DNA of 64,000 nucleotides from assembly GCF_003858455.1 (NCBI RefSeq), contig NZ_RQZF01000012.1, forward strand, positions 1 through 64,000. Direction: 5' to 3'. The DNA comes from Schaalia canis. Lineage in GTDB: Bacteria > Actinomycetota > Actinomycetes > Actinomycetales > Actinomycetaceae. The translations under genes were made by a program, and so were the position numbers. Below are positions 26,499 through 35,782 of this stretch, in pieces (positions within the stretch are counted from its first letter, which is position 1; every line of letters begins with the position of its first letter). The notes under the pieces were generated by a model, which ran no database searches, was not told the DNA's origin, and was given only the letters and a program-made list of their open reading frames with translations.

Positions 26499-28595
26499 GT
26501 GTCTGCCTCAGACCGTACAAGCCCGGACCACACAAACTCAGAGCGCACAACGACCCCTCAGCCTCGTAACGGCACGCGCAAGCAACGCCGACTCGCCCGC
26601 GAGCGCGCCCAGCGTCGCAGGGAGGCTGCGCGTTCCACTATGAGTGCCGAGGTTGCTGCCGACCTCGATAGTCAGGCGCGCGCGCTGGACACGGAGTTGT
26701 CTCCGATCGCTCCCACCCCGAGCCGCTGGCTCGCGCCCTTACGTTCGCCGCGTGGCCCCGCCCTTGTTCTTCCTGCAACGGGCAATGGTGTGCTGCGTGC
26801 ATTGCTTCGGGAGCGCCGTTGGGCAGCGGTCTTTGCGTTGTCATTGTTCCTGCTGGGGTCGGTGTCATCGGCTCTTATGCCCTGGGCGATGGGCCGAGCC
26901 TTGGATATTGGTCTGGCGCACGGGATCGGGAGTGAGTTGGCGTGGGCGAGCGTGGTCTTCGTCCTCATCCTGACCGTTGTGGCTGCGGGTGATGGTTTCG
27001 GTCAGCTCGCAGAAACCGGGATGTGGGCGGGAGCGGATTGGGGGAGTAAGCGTAGCCTCGCCAGTCGAATCAGCCAGAGGTCACGCGCGATTAAACGCAC
27101 GACGGCCTCTGGGGATGTGGTTACTGCTGCCAGTACTGATAGTGGCGCTATTGGTGACCTTTTCACCACTGTCCCGGAGTTTATCGCTGCCACCATTTCG
27201 ATCTGCATCGTCTCTTACCTGATGCTCACCGCGTCAGTGCCGTTGGGCTTGACGGTGCTCATTGGTTTGCCCATTGTTCTGGCTTTCCTTGCGTGGATTT
27301 CTCGCCCGTTGGAGAAACGCCAAAGCGACTTGCGCGATGAGCAGGGCAAGCTGACAACCATTGCCACTGACGCCGTGCAGGGTCTGCGTATTCTGCGCGG
27401 TATTGGCGGTGAAGCATCCTACGCCGCGGCCTACGCTGAGCAGTCCCAGCGTGTGCGTGATGCGGCAATCCGCGCTGCGGCAACTTCATCGCTGCTGTAT
27501 GCGGCTCGTATTGCTGCGCCGATGCTGCTCATTACCCTGGTGGTCGCCCAAGGCGCGCTGCTGACGTTGAACGGACAGCTCACGGTTGGGCAGTTGCTCT
27601 CCTTCTACGGGTTCACGCTCTACCTGCGCCACCCGCTGTGGATGGCGGCAATGGTGTTGGAGAATCTGACGCGCGCTCGCGTGGGTGCCCGCCGAATTGG
27701 CGAGGTCTTTGCCGTGGAGCCCCTCGTTGCAGACGCACCTTCTGGCGAGGGCGAATCCGCCGGTGCCACCACTACCGCCGCCCCGGCCTCGTGGGAGAGG
27801 GCGACCCTGAGCGTCGGCACCGTTGACCTGACCCCAGGGCGCATTACCGCCCTCGTTGGCCCAACGCCAGAAGCGGGAGCCGCCCTGGCGAGGAACTTCG
27901 CCCGCGTCGAAGACCCAACCCCCCTGCTTATCGACGGTATTCCAGCAACGCAGATCCCCGTTGATGAACTGCGCAAACGCGTCATCCTCAGTGAGGCTAC
28001 GCCCCAGCTTTTCGCCGGCACCTTGCGTGAAGCCCTGCGCGGCTCCCAGGCCGAGCTGCCCACAGCGGCGGGCGTCACCGAAACGGTCTGGCGCAATGAT
28101 CTCGACACGGCAGCGCGCACGGAGGAAGGTGCCATCTACGACACCCCCTCTGAGGCTGACCCGCGCCTCCTTGAAGCGATGGCTCACGCCCACGCCGAGG
28201 ACGTCCTCACTTCTTTGCCCGGTGGGCTCAACGGCAACCTCGCTGAAAAGGGTCGCAATATCTCTGGTGGTCAGCGCCAACGCGTGGCCTTGGCCCGCGC
28301 CTACTCCACGCAAGCCCCCGTGCTTATCCTGGTCGAGCCCACCTCTGCCCTGGATGCCCACACGGAGGCCCTTGTCGGGCAGAGCCTGCAGGCCGCACGC
28401 GGCGGGCGTACGACGCTCATTGTCACCCACTCGCCCCTGCTGCTCACCTACTGCGACGAGGTCATCGTCATTGACGAGGCCGGAGGCGAGCGCGCTCGCG
28501 GCACATATGAGGAGCTGCTGGACGCCTCGTCCCAGGCCAGCGCCAATGAGGCCTACTCACTGCACGCCATTCTTGGAAAGGCGGATCAGCAATGA
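26499..28595 (+). CDS. ABC exporter half-subunit with degenerate ATP site
   Basis: 698 residues. A basic, Arg-rich cytoplasmic head (about 1-60) precedes six membrane helices (type I exporter fold, about 110-370) and a nucleotide-binding domain. The domain keeps a perfect signature (NISGGQRQRVALARA) and H-loop His (VTHSP). Its Walker A, however, reads GPTPEAGAAL, with no Lys, and Walker B reads LILVEPTSAL with Val replacing the usual Asp. It cannot hydrolyse ATP by itself, which fits the non-catalytic partner of a heterodimer. The GTG start follows AAGGATG. It overlaps the next subunit by 4 bp (ATGA). Substrate unknown; drug or peptide export is the family norm. Confidence 0.9.
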   Translation: MSASDRTSPDHTNSERTTTPQPRNGTRKQRRLARERAQRRREAARSTMSAEVAADLDSQARALDTELSPIAPTPSRWLAPLRSPRGPALVLPATGNGVLRALLRERRWAAVFALSLFLLGSVSSALMPWAMGRALDIGLAHGIGSELAWASVVFVLILTVVAAGDGFGQLAETGMWAGADWGSKRSLASRISQRSRAIKRTTASGDVVTAASTDSGAIGDLFTTVPEFIAATISICIVSYLMLTASVPLGLTVLIGLPIVLAFLAWISRPLEKRQSDLRDEQGKLTTIATDAVQGLRILRGIGGEASYAAAYAEQSQRVRDAAIRAAATSSLLYAARIAAPMLLITLVVAQGALLTLNGQLTVGQLLSFYGFTLYLRHPLWMAAMVLENLTRARVGARRIGEVFAVEPLVADAPSGEGESAGATTTAAPASWERATLSVGTVDLTPGRITALVGPTPEAGAALARNFARVEDPTPLLIDGIPATQIPVDELRKRVILSEATPQLFAGTLREALRGSQAELPTAAGVTETVWRNDLDTAARTEEGAIYDTPSEADPRLLEAMAHAHAEDVLTSLPGGLNGNLAEKGRNISGGQRQRVALARAYSTQAPVLILVEPTSALDAHTEALVGQSLQAARGGRTTLIVTHSPLLLTYCDEVIVIDEAGGERARGTYEELLDASSQASANEAYSLHAILGKADQQ

Positions 28596-30334
28596 TGAAA
28601 CTTCCCTTGGCTAGTAAACGCGCAAGCGTTCGCCAACTCCTGGCTCACCTGGGCGCGCGGCGCGGGCAGGTGGCTCTGGTGGTCGTCGTGCAAACGGTGG
28701 CTTCGCTTGCTGCGGTGTCATTGCCGTGGATCCTGGGCGTGGTCATTGATGGTATTGAGGCCGGGCAGCAGGCCCGCTGGGTGTTGACCATGCTGGGCAT
28801 TGCCTTCGCGATGGTCATGGTTGCTGGCGTGTTGAACTGGGTGGCCTCCTACAGGGCGCGCGTCCTGGGAGAGGAAGTCTTTTCTTCCATGCGCGTTGAA
28901 CTTATGGACTCCCTGACCCGCCTGCCACTATCGGCGGTAGAGAATGCGGGTTCGGGCGACCTGCTGGCGCGAACCACCCATGACATGGGCAGTGTGCAGC
29001 ACCTGGTGCGTAACGGTATTTCTGCCATGCTCACCATGGTCATTACCTTCACGGTGACGGTGGGAGCGGCTTTTGCCTCGTCGTGGATCTTGGCGGCGCT
29101 CATGCTGGTGGGATTGCCTTTTATTGTCGTGGTGGCGCGCTGGTACTACCGTCACACCACTCCTGTGTATCGGGCATGCGCAGCCGGGCAGGCGAGCTTG
29201 GCGGGCATGGTCACTGAGACCATTGACCACGGCGAGACGGTGGACTCCCTGCGTCTGGGGCGCGTGCGTATGGCCTACATGGATGCTGTGGTCAAGCAGG
29301 TGTGGCGCATGGAGCGTTACGGGGCGTGGACGCGCATGCTGCTGTTCGTGGCACTGGTTTTCGGCACCCTGTTGCCGTTGCTGGTGGTCATTAGTGTGGG
29401 CGTGTACCTGGTGTCACTGGGTTGGCTGAGTGCCGGTCAGGTCACGACGGTGACGCTGCTGGGTTATCAGGCGCGCGGTCCGGTGTGGGAGGCGACGTTC
29501 TGGCTTGATGAGCTGCAATTCGCCATCGTTGCCCTGCAGCGTATCTTCGGCGTGGGGAAGGTGCCAGCCGACCGTACCCCAACTGTTTCACGCGTGAAAC
29601 GCGCGGAGATTGAAGCCAGCAACGTTTCCTACGCCTACCGTGACGGCCAGCCTGTCCTCCACGACGTCTCGCTGACGCTGCGCCCCGGCGAACGCCTCGC
29701 CATTGTTGGGCCCTCCGGAGCAGGAAAGTCCACCTTCGGGCGCATGCTCGCCGGCATCCACCCGCCCTCGTCAGGCAGCGTCAGCATTGACGGTGTGCGC
29801 CTGGTCGACCTCACTGAAGACGAGCTGCGCTCCCACGTCGTCCTCGTCACCCAGGAGCACCACGTTTTCGTGGGCAGTATCGCTGATAACCTCCGTCTGG
29901 CCGCCCACGGGCGCGACGTGTCTGACGAGGCGATCGCGCAGGCCCTTGCCGCTGTTGGCGCCAGCGAGTGGGTGGCGGGCCTTGAGAAGGGAATCGATAC
30001 CGCGGTTGGCGCTGGGGGAGTGGAACTCAGCCCCGCCCAGGCTCAGCAGATTGCTCTTGCCCGCATTATCGTCATGGACCCCCATACGGTGGTTCTTGAC
30101 GAGGCAACCTCCCTGCTGGATGCGTCGGCCGCGCGGAGTCTTGAACAATCCCTGGCTTCCCTGTTGGAGGGGCGCACGGTGGTTGCTATCGCTCACCGCC
30201 TGCACACCGCTCATGACGCTGATCGTGTGGCGGTCATGGAGGACGGGCGCATTATTGAGTATGGCAGTCACGATGAACTGGTGGCGCTTGGCGGAGCCTA
30301 CGCCCACCTGTGGGAGCAGTGGACGAAGCGTTAA
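28592..30334 (+). CDS. ABC exporter half-subunit with catalytic ATP site
   Basis: 580 residues. Six membrane helices (about 20-310) and a nucleotide-binding domain with intact Walker A (GPSGAGKSTFGRM), Q-loop (VTQEHHVF), Walker B with catalytic Glu (VVLDEATSLLD) and H-loop (IAHRLHTA). Its signature is changed to LSPAQAQQIALAR. The pair therefore forms one consensus site (Walker motifs here, signature from the upstream subunit) and one site degenerate on both sides, as in TM287/288 and BmrCD. It is co-translated with the upstream gene and closed by a terminator. Confidence 0.92.
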   Translation: MMKLPLASKRASVRQLLAHLGARRGQVALVVVVQTVASLAAVSLPWILGVVIDGIEAGQQARWVLTMLGIAFAMVMVAGVLNWVASYRARVLGEEVFSSMRVELMDSLTRLPLSAVENAGSGDLLARTTHDMGSVQHLVRNGISAMLTMVITFTVTVGAAFASSWILAALMLVGLPFIVVVARWYYRHTTPVYRACAAGQASLAGMVTETIDHGETVDSLRLGRVRMAYMDAVVKQVWRMERYGAWTRMLLFVALVFGTLLPLLVVISVGVYLVSLGWLSAGQVTTVTLLGYQARGPVWEATFWLDELQFAIVALQRIFGVGKVPADRTPTVSRVKRAEIEASNVSYAYRDGQPVLHDVSLTLRPGERLAIVGPSGAGKSTFGRMLAGIHPPSSGSVSIDGVRLVDLTEDELRSHVVLVTQEHHVFVGSIADNLRLAAHGRDVSDEAIAQALAAVGASEWVAGLEKGIDTAVGAGGVELSPAQAQQIALARIIVMDPHTVVLDEATSLLDASAARSLEQSLASLLEGRTVVAIAHRLHTAHDADRVAVMEDGRIIEYGSHDELVALGGAYAHLWEQWTKR

Positions 30335-30369
30335 GAGCGCGTCAGTAGCGGTGAAGCTGCCACCACAGA

Positions 30370-30414
30370 GCGCGGCTGTCCGGGGGACAACCCTCTGGCA
30401 GCCGCGCTTTTTTG
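30370..30414 (+). terminator. rho-independent terminator
   Basis: Ten-bp stem AGCGCGGCTG / CAGCCGCGCT followed by six T, ending the ABC exporter operon against the convergent TetR gene. Confidence 0.88.
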
Positions 30415-30422
30415 GCAGCTTT

Positions 30423-31127
30423 TCAGGCGTGGGTGCCCATGCTCAGGAGCACTGCGGCTCCGGCAATAATCAGTTCAACGCCTTGGGTGAACTCTTGATC
30501 GGCATGTGTGCGCAGGGTCTGCTCGCGGTCGATATCCTCAGCGTCGGATGCACTGGCATCAAGTGCGGCCATACTCTGACGTTGTTGCTCGTGGAAGGCG
30601 GCGCCCACCACGTAATGCCCCAGCGTTGAGGCAATCAGGTCAATCGCCGTTTCCGAGGCGCCCTCCGCGCGCAGAGCGTCTGCGAGCTGTGCGCGCACGG
30701 GCAGCTCCACGCGCCCCAACGCCAAGGAAGAGGACACCAACTCCGCTCCATCGGTGTAGCTCATCAAACACTCACGAACCCCGGCTGCAGCGGCGCGCAT
30801 TTTCCCCTCCCAGGGAAGGGGAGCGGTGGCCTCGTCAAGCGTTGCAGTGGAAAGAACACGGGAGGACATGGCTGCCAGAAGGGTCTGCTTATCCGCAAAA
30901 TGCCAGTACAGGGCTGAGGGCTGCACATTGAGCTGTGCCGCGAGGCGGCGCATGGTCAGCGATGCGAGGCCACCCTCATTGAGTAGGGTGCAGGCGGCGG
31001 TGATGATGTCCTCGCGGCGGTGGCGCGGGCGTGACGAAGGCGTTGCGGGCATCGAAGTGGAGGCGGTGGAGCTGGTGTGTGGGGATGCAGGTGCGGAGGT
31101 GTGTGCGGAGGCCTGAGCAGCAGTCAT
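30423..31127 (-). CDS. bioQ: TetR-family repressor, probably BioQ-like biotin regulator
   Basis: 234 residues. A disordered head of about 35 residues is followed by a TetR helix-turn-helix: REDIITAACTLLNEGGLASL, TMRRLAAQLNVQPSALYWHF and DKQTLLAAMSSRVL. The C-terminal region resembles TetR_C. It is transcribed away from bioY, and two abutting palindromes of the form TGAAC-N3-GTTCA lie between them, matching the published actinobacterial BioQ motif. BioQ represses biotin synthesis and uptake genes using biotinylation status. The bioQ name is inferred from context and operator, not from protein sequence alone. A link to the convergent ABC exporter is the alternative. Confidence 0.72.
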   Translation of the reverse strand: MTAAQASAHTSAPASPHTSSTASTSMPATPSSRPRHRREDIITAACTLLNEGGLASLTMRRLAAQLNVQPSALYWHFADKQTLLAAMSSRVLSTATLDEATAPLPWEGKMRAAAAGVRECLMSYTDGAELVSSSLALGRVELPVRAQLADALRAEGASETAIDLIASTLGHYVVGAAFHEQQRQSMAALDASASDAEDIDREQTLRTHADQEFTQGVELIIAGAAVLLSMGTHA

Positions 31128-31186
31128 GTTTCAAGATATGGACAAATCGTGGCGTTGTGGGCAGGAAGTGAATGGGCAACAGTATA

Positions 31187-31216
31187 GTGAACACTGTTCA
31201 CCTGAACGCCGTTCAG
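31187..31216. promoter_or_regulatory. double TetR/BioQ-type operator
   Basis: GTGAACACTGTTCAC (31187-31201) abuts CTGAACGCCGTTCAG (31202-31216). Both contain TGAAC-N3-GTTCA. A minus-strand -10 (TATACT, 31181-31186) and a plus-strand TATAGT (31183-31188) sit at the edge, so occupancy would block both the regulator and bioY. Confidence 0.8.
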
Positions 31217-31310
31217 GATGGATGATTGGCGCCTTAACGATGTCAACATCCCACACCAGTCGGCGTACATTGACCTTCGCTGCCACGCAGCGCTGACGAA
31301 AGGCTTTCCT

Positions 31311-31925
31311 TTGAGCACCACCGCACCCGCCTCGACAACTCCAGTCACGCTGGCACCCGCGCATCGTGCAGCCGAGGCCCGCGTCCTGGCCGACCTTGTG
31401 GGAGGCACCCGCGTCCGCGAAGCCATCGTCGTGCTTGCAGGAACCGCACTGCTTGCCATCGCGGCCCAGGTTCAAATTCCCCTGCCTTTCACTCCTGTTC
31501 CCGTTTCCCTGGCAACCCTGGCCGTCATGCTCATCGCCGGAAGTGCAGGTCTCGGCCGCGCCGCAGCCTCCGCCGGCCTCTACGCAGCACTGGGTGTGGC
31601 CGGTCTGCCAATCTTCGCAGCGGGCCGCGCAGGATGGGCCATTCCTTCGCTGGGATACATCCTGGGCTACATTCTGGCCGCCGCCCTCATCGGCTGGGTG
31701 GCCCAACGTGCTCTCGGCCGCTCCCTGTGGGTGCTGCTGGGAGCAGGCGCTCTGGCCTCCGGGCTCGTCTACGCGGCGGGTCTGGCCTGGCTGGTGCCCT
31801 TCGCCGGAATGAGCCTGGCTGAAGGACTCAGCGTCGGAGTTCTCCCCTTCCTTGTTGGGGATGCGCTCAAGATCGCCATCTTTGCTGGCGTGATGCTGCT
31901 CGGCTACCGCGCACTCGACAAATAA
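31311..31925 (+). CDS. bioY: biotin transporter substrate-binding subunit BioY
   Basis: Membrane S-component of an energy-coupling-factor biotin importer. About six helices; conserved stretches are [20 protein letters not shown] (the strict BioY block), [14 protein letters not shown] and [18 protein letters not shown] chose TTG 31311 because AAAGG precedes it and the frame upstream runs through the operators. The 204 residues are normal. No bioM/bioN genes are adjacent, so it must use a shared ECF module or act alone. Control by the divergent TetR protein is likely. Confidence 0.9.
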   Translation: MSTTAPASTTPVTLAPAHRAAEARVLADLVGGTRVREAIVVLAGTALLAIAAQVQIPLPFTPVPVSLATLAVMLIAGSAGLGRAAASAGLYAALGVAGLPIFAAGRAGWAIPSLGYILGYILAAALIGWVAQRALGRSLWVLLGAGALASGLVYAAGLAWLVPFAGMSLAEGLSVGVLPFLVGDALKIAIFAGVMLLGYRALDK

Positions 31926-32010
31926 CGCGCTCAGTAAGACGCGAAGTGAGTCGGGTAACGCCTGGGGACGATGGGGTCCCTAGGCGTTCCTTTTCCCCAA
32001 CCCAGACAGG

Positions 32011-32024
32011 TAGCATTAGACCCG
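32011..32024 (+). promoter_or_regulatory. putative leaderless -10 element of guaA
   Basis: TAGCAT is followed by seven bases and the GTG start; no Shine-Dalgarno sequence is present. Confidence 0.4.
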
Positions 32025-33601
32025 TGAGCACAACTGGAAATCAGAATCGCCCTGTCCTTGTCGTCGACTTCGGCGCACAGTACGCCCAATTGATCGCCCG
32101 CCGCGTGCGCGAAGCCTCGGTCTACTCCGAGATCGTCCCGCACACCATGCCGGTTGAGCAGATGCTCGCCAAGAACCCGGCCGCGATCATCCTCTCCGGT
32201 GGCCCCTCCTCCGTCTACGAGGACGGCGCCCCCAGCATTGACGCCAGCATCTTCGACGCAGACGTGCCCGTCCTTGGCATCTGCTACGGGTTCCAGACGA
32301 TGGCTCACGCCCTTGGTGGCACCGTGGGACGCACCGGAACCCGAGAATACGGCCACACCCCCGCCACCGTTGCAGGCGACTCCTGCCTCTTCTCCGGTAC
32401 CCCTGTTGAGCAGGCCGTATGGATGAGCCACGGGGACGCCGTACAGGCCGCCCCCGAAGGTTTCACCGTCACCGCCTCGACCGCTGAAACTCCTGTTGCT
32501 GCTTTCGAGTCGCGCGAACGTCGCCTCTTTGGCCTGCAGTGGCACCCCGAGGTCATGCACTCCGAGCACGGCCAGGACGCCCTGAAGAACTTCCTCTACG
32601 AAGGCGCGGGCATTGAACCGACATGGACCCCCGGCTCCATCATTGACGAGCAAGTCGCCCGCATCCGCGAACAGGTGGGCGACAAGCATGTGATCTGCGC
32701 GCTCTCTGGTGGCGTGGATTCCTCCGTCGCTGCCGCCCTGGTGCATAAGGCTGTTGGCGATCAGCTCACCTGTATCTTCGTCGACCACGGTCTGCTGCGC
32801 GCCGGCGAGCGTGAACAGGTGGAGGACGACTACGCCAAGGGAATGGGCATCCGCGTCATTACCGTCGATGAATCCCAGCGTTTCCTTGACGCCCTGGCTG
32901 GCGTGACCGAACCCGAAACCAAGCGCAAGATCATCGGCCGCGAATTCATCCGCTCCTTTGAAGATGCGCAGCGTCGCGTCATTGAAGAAGTCGGCGCTTC
33001 CGGTGCAGAGATCACATTCCTCGTGCAGGGCACGCTCTACCCCGACGTTGTTGAGTCCGGCGGTGGCGAGGGCGCGGCCAATATTAAGTCCCACCACAAT
33101 GTGGGTGGCCTGCCCGAGGACCTGCAGTTCGAACTCGTTGAGCCCCTGCGTGAGCTCTTCAAGGACGAGGTGCGTACCATCGGCCGCGAACTGGGTGTGC
33201 CGGAAAAGATTGTCGCCCGTCAGCCCTTCCCCGGCCCCGGCCTGGGTATCCGCGTGATTGGCGAGGTTACCGCCCACAACCTTGAGATTTTGCGGGCGGC
33301 TGATCTGATTGCCCGCGAGGAACTCACCGCCGCTGGCCTAGATGCAGAGATCTGGCAGTGCCCCGTGGTGCTGCTGGCCGATGTGCGCTCGGTTGGCGTG
33401 CAGGGTGATGGACGCACCTACGGACACCCGATCGTGCTGCGTCCCGTGTCCTCCGAGGACGCCATGACGGCAGACTGGACGCGCCTGCCATATGACGTGC
33501 TGGCACGCATTTCGACGCGTATTACCAACTCGGTGCCTGACGTGAACCGCGTGGTTTTGGACGTGACCTCCAAGCCGCCGGCCACCATCGAGTGGGAGTA
33601 A
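32024..33601 (+). CDS. guaA: GMP synthase (glutamine-hydrolysing)
   Basis: Converts XMP to GMP. The N-terminal class I glutamine amidotransferase domain has [25 protein letters not shown], the nucleophile Cys in [15 protein letters not shown] and the His/Glu in LQWHPEV. The ATP pyrophosphatase domain has the PP-loop [14 protein letters not shown] and the C-terminal dimerisation domain ends [12 protein letters not shown] at 32024 gives 525 residues, the family length; the reading frame extends upstream without support. A leaderless mRNA is likely. A terminator follows. Confidence 0.97.
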   Translation: MSTTGNQNRPVLVVDFGAQYAQLIARRVREASVYSEIVPHTMPVEQMLAKNPAAIILSGGPSSVYEDGAPSIDASIFDADVPVLGICYGFQTMAHALGGTVGRTGTREYGHTPATVAGDSCLFSGTPVEQAVWMSHGDAVQAAPEGFTVTASTAETPVAAFESRERRLFGLQWHPEVMHSEHGQDALKNFLYEGAGIEPTWTPGSIIDEQVARIREQVGDKHVICALSGGVDSSVAAALVHKAVGDQLTCIFVDHGLLRAGEREQVEDDYAKGMGIRVITVDESQRFLDALAGVTEPETKRKIIGREFIRSFEDAQRRVIEEVGASGAEITFLVQGTLYPDVVESGGGEGAANIKSHHNVGGLPEDLQFELVEPLRELFKDEVRTIGRELGVPEKIVARQPFPGPGLGIRVIGEVTAHNLEILRAADLIAREELTAAGLDAEIWQCPVVLLADVRSVGVQGDGRTYGHPIVLRPVSSEDAMTADWTRLPYDVLARISTRITNSVPDVNRVVLDVTSKPPATIEWE

Positions 33602-33636
33602 TCGCACCACCGCACAAAGCTACGTGTTGAATGTGC

Positions 33637-33674
33637 AAAAGGCTGGGCACCCGTGAGGGCGCCCAGCCTTTTCA
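33637..33674. terminator. bidirectional terminator
   Basis: Twelve-bp arms AAAAGGCTGGGC / GCCCAGCCTTTT with flanking A and T tracts, between the convergent guaA and the CPBP protease gene. Confidence 0.88.
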
Positions 33675-33687
33675 CGTACGTACCGCC

Positions 33688-34764
33688 TCAGCCTTGAGCG
33701 TGTTCGCTTCCTTGAGCAGCAGGAGAGCGACGGGTAAGCAGGATGAATGACACGATGCCCAGAAGGATCAAACCCGCCCCACCAAGAATGCCTGTGGGGA
33801 TCGGCCCAATAAATGGATCGCCGAAAGAAGCAGAGAACAACAGTCCAAAACCGGCTGCACCATTGATCATGCCGTGAGCAAACACTGCTGGCAGGACCGA
33901 ACCTGATCGCAGCGTCACATAGGACAGAAAAGCGCCGATCACTGTGGTGAACACGCACATGGCGAGGATGCCACCCCAGGGGTAAGTAGGGTAGTAGGTG
34001 CCGTAGTTATGGCCAAGGGCAATGATCGGCGCATGCCACAGGCCCCAAATGACGCCTGACACGAACAGCGTGACCGGCATGGAGAACACCTCTCGAAGCT
34101 TCAGCAACAGGTAGCCGCGCCACCCCCACTCCTCGCCAAAACAAGGCACGAAGTTCATCACAGGCGCGATCAACACCAGTGCAAGCTGGCCCCACACGGC
34201 GGCACGCAACTGATCATCAGAGATCGTACTTTGAGGAACTGACCCATGAATTGCCGCGCGCTGAGTCTGCACAAAATAGCTGGAAAGAGCGTCAAATTCC
34301 TGCGGAAAAACCGCGAAATAGACAAATGCCCCGGCAACGATCGCCACCAGGGGAGCGAACCATGCCAGCACATAATACGGCCAGGTACGAGAGAACTGAC
34401 GAGGACGAATCCACGCCAGAGGCGTTTTCTCGCGAGTGACCAGACGGGTCAGAATCACCGACAACGCCGGGGTAAACATGCCCAGAGTGAGGAACAATAC
34501 CGCAGAGGAAGCAAGTGGGGCAGACGAGTCCGATGCCATCGGGTAAAGCATCCCAAACCAGAGTGCCCATGCCATACCAAAGGCAAAGAGGCAAAAGACG
34601 ACAATGCGCCGAAGAATCAGTGACCGCGGCTCAGTTGCGGGCCACGGCTGCTCGGCAGCATCATTGGCAGCCGCGTGATTGGCAGCAGTGTGAGGGCCAG
34701 TAGAGTAAGGGGCAGCATAGTGATATTCGGGCGGCGTCTGGCGGTCGAAACTGGGAGTATCCAT
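33688..34764 (-). CDS. CPBP-family intramembrane metalloprotease (Abi/Rce1-like)
   Basis: 358 residues from ATG 34764. A short soluble head with His/Ala/Asn is followed by about eight membrane helices. The three active-site motifs are in place: FGEEWGWRGYLLLKL (EExxxR), WGLWHAP (FxxxH-like) and FAHGMINGA near the end. Family members process or modify lipidated or membrane peptides and are linked to bacteriocin self-immunity, but no partner gene is adjacent. The frame continues 57 codons upstream without support; GAGG sits very close to the chosen ATG, so the exact start is uncertain. Confidence 0.85.
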   Translation of the reverse strand: MDTPSFDRQTPPEYHYAAPYSTGPHTAANHAAANDAAEQPWPATEPRSLILRRIVVFCLFAFGMAWALWFGMLYPMASDSSAPLASSAVLFLTLGMFTPALSVILTRLVTREKTPLAWIRPRQFSRTWPYYVLAWFAPLVAIVAGAFVYFAVFPQEFDALSSYFVQTQRAAIHGSVPQSTISDDQLRAAVWGQLALVLIAPVMNFVPCFGEEWGWRGYLLLKLREVFSMPVTLFVSGVIWGLWHAPIIALGHNYGTYYPTYPWGGILAMCVFTTVIGAFLSYVTLRSGSVLPAVFAHGMINGAAGFGLLFSASFGDPFIGPIPTGILGGAGLILLGIVSFILLTRRSPAAQGSEHAQG

Positions 34765-34867
34765 GCCTCTATTCTCATTCAAGCCCCACGCGGTTGGCCA
34801 CCAGGCGTTGACAGCCCCACACTTTCGTTGAGAATGACTGCTTTCAGCATGAAGTAAAGTGGGACGC

Positions 34868-35779
34868 ATGGGAAAGAAGCGCTCGCGGGTGTGGCCTGAG
34901 GCCCCCGCGCCCCTGGCGGGGCCTGTCATGGACAATCACACCCACCTTCCCGTTCATGAGCTGCAGATTCCCAAAGCAGATGGCGTGCGCCTTTCCCTTG
35001 ATGAGCAACTCGCCCGCGCCACACACGCAAAGGTCACTCACCTCATTACGAGTGCCTGCGAACTGCCCGAGTTTGACCCCAGCCTTGAGCTGGCCCGCCG
35101 CTACCCGCAGGTGCGCGTCGCCCTGGCCCTGCACCCCAACGACGCTGCCCTGCACGCCGGGCACGCGGACGCCTCGCCAGATGGGTTAGTCCCCCAACAA
35201 CGGGACTACCACATCCCGCTTGACGAGGCCCTCGCCGCCGTTGATTCCCACCTCAAAGACCCTTTCGTTGTGGCGGTGGGGGAGACCGGCCTGGACTACT
35301 ATCGCACAGCCGAGCCCGGCCGAGTGGCCCAGGCTGAATCCTTCCGCGCCCACCTGGAAATGGCGCGTGTCCACGGCCTGCCCCTGCAGATTCATGACCG
35401 CGATGCTCATGAGGACACCATCACGATCCTCAAAGACTCCGCTACCAGCGACTACCCGATCATCTTCCACTGCTATTCGGGGGATGGTCCCATGGCTGAC
35501 ATCCTCGCAGAACACGGGTGGTACGCCTCCTTTGCAGGCCCCATTACCTATCCCACGAATGAAGATCTGCGCGAGGGACTGCGGCGGATGCCTCGTGAAC
35601 TAGTGCTCGTCGAAACGGACGCTCCGTACTTGACGCCCGCACCCCACCGAGGCAGCCCGAATGCCTCCTACGTGATGGCCCACACGGTACGAGCCATCGC
35701 TGACCTGTGGGACTGTAGCGAGGAACAGGCGTGCGCGCAGCTCATGGACAACTCCCAGCGCGTCTACGGCAGGTGGTGA
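34868..35779 (+). CDS. tatD: TatD-family metal-dependent deoxyribonuclease
   Basis: TIM-barrel hydrolase of the amidohydrolase superfamily with 3'-5' DNase activity. Metal ligands are visible: MDNHTHL (HxH), AVGETGLDYYR (Glu), LQIHDRDAHEDT (His), IFHCYSGD (His) and LVETDAPYL (Asp). About 303 residues, with a short basic head before the barrel. A GTG nine bases upstream is an alternative start. tatD usually precedes rpf-ksgA-ispE in actinobacteria; here an ABC pair and a hydrolase/lipoprotein pair are interposed. Confidence 0.92.
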   Translation: MGKKRSRVWPEAPAPLAGPVMDNHTHLPVHELQIPKADGVRLSLDEQLARATHAKVTHLITSACELPEFDPSLELARRYPQVRVALALHPNDAALHAGHADASPDGLVPQQRDYHIPLDEALAAVDSHLKDPFVVAVGETGLDYYRTAEPGRVAQAESFRAHLEMARVHGLPLQIHDRDAHEDTITILKDSATSDYPIIFHCYSGDGPMADILAEHGWYASFAGPITYPTNEDLREGLRRMPRELVLVETDAPYLTPAPHRGSPNASYVMAHTVRAIADLWDCSEEQACAQLMDNSQRVYGRW

Positions 35780-35782
35780 CCT

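Noticed and set aside
31931-33277. 448-codon open frame antisense to guaA
   Set aside because: It mirrors the codon pattern of a firmly identified gene; no ribosome binding site, and its translation is low-complexity Gly/Asp/His-rich.
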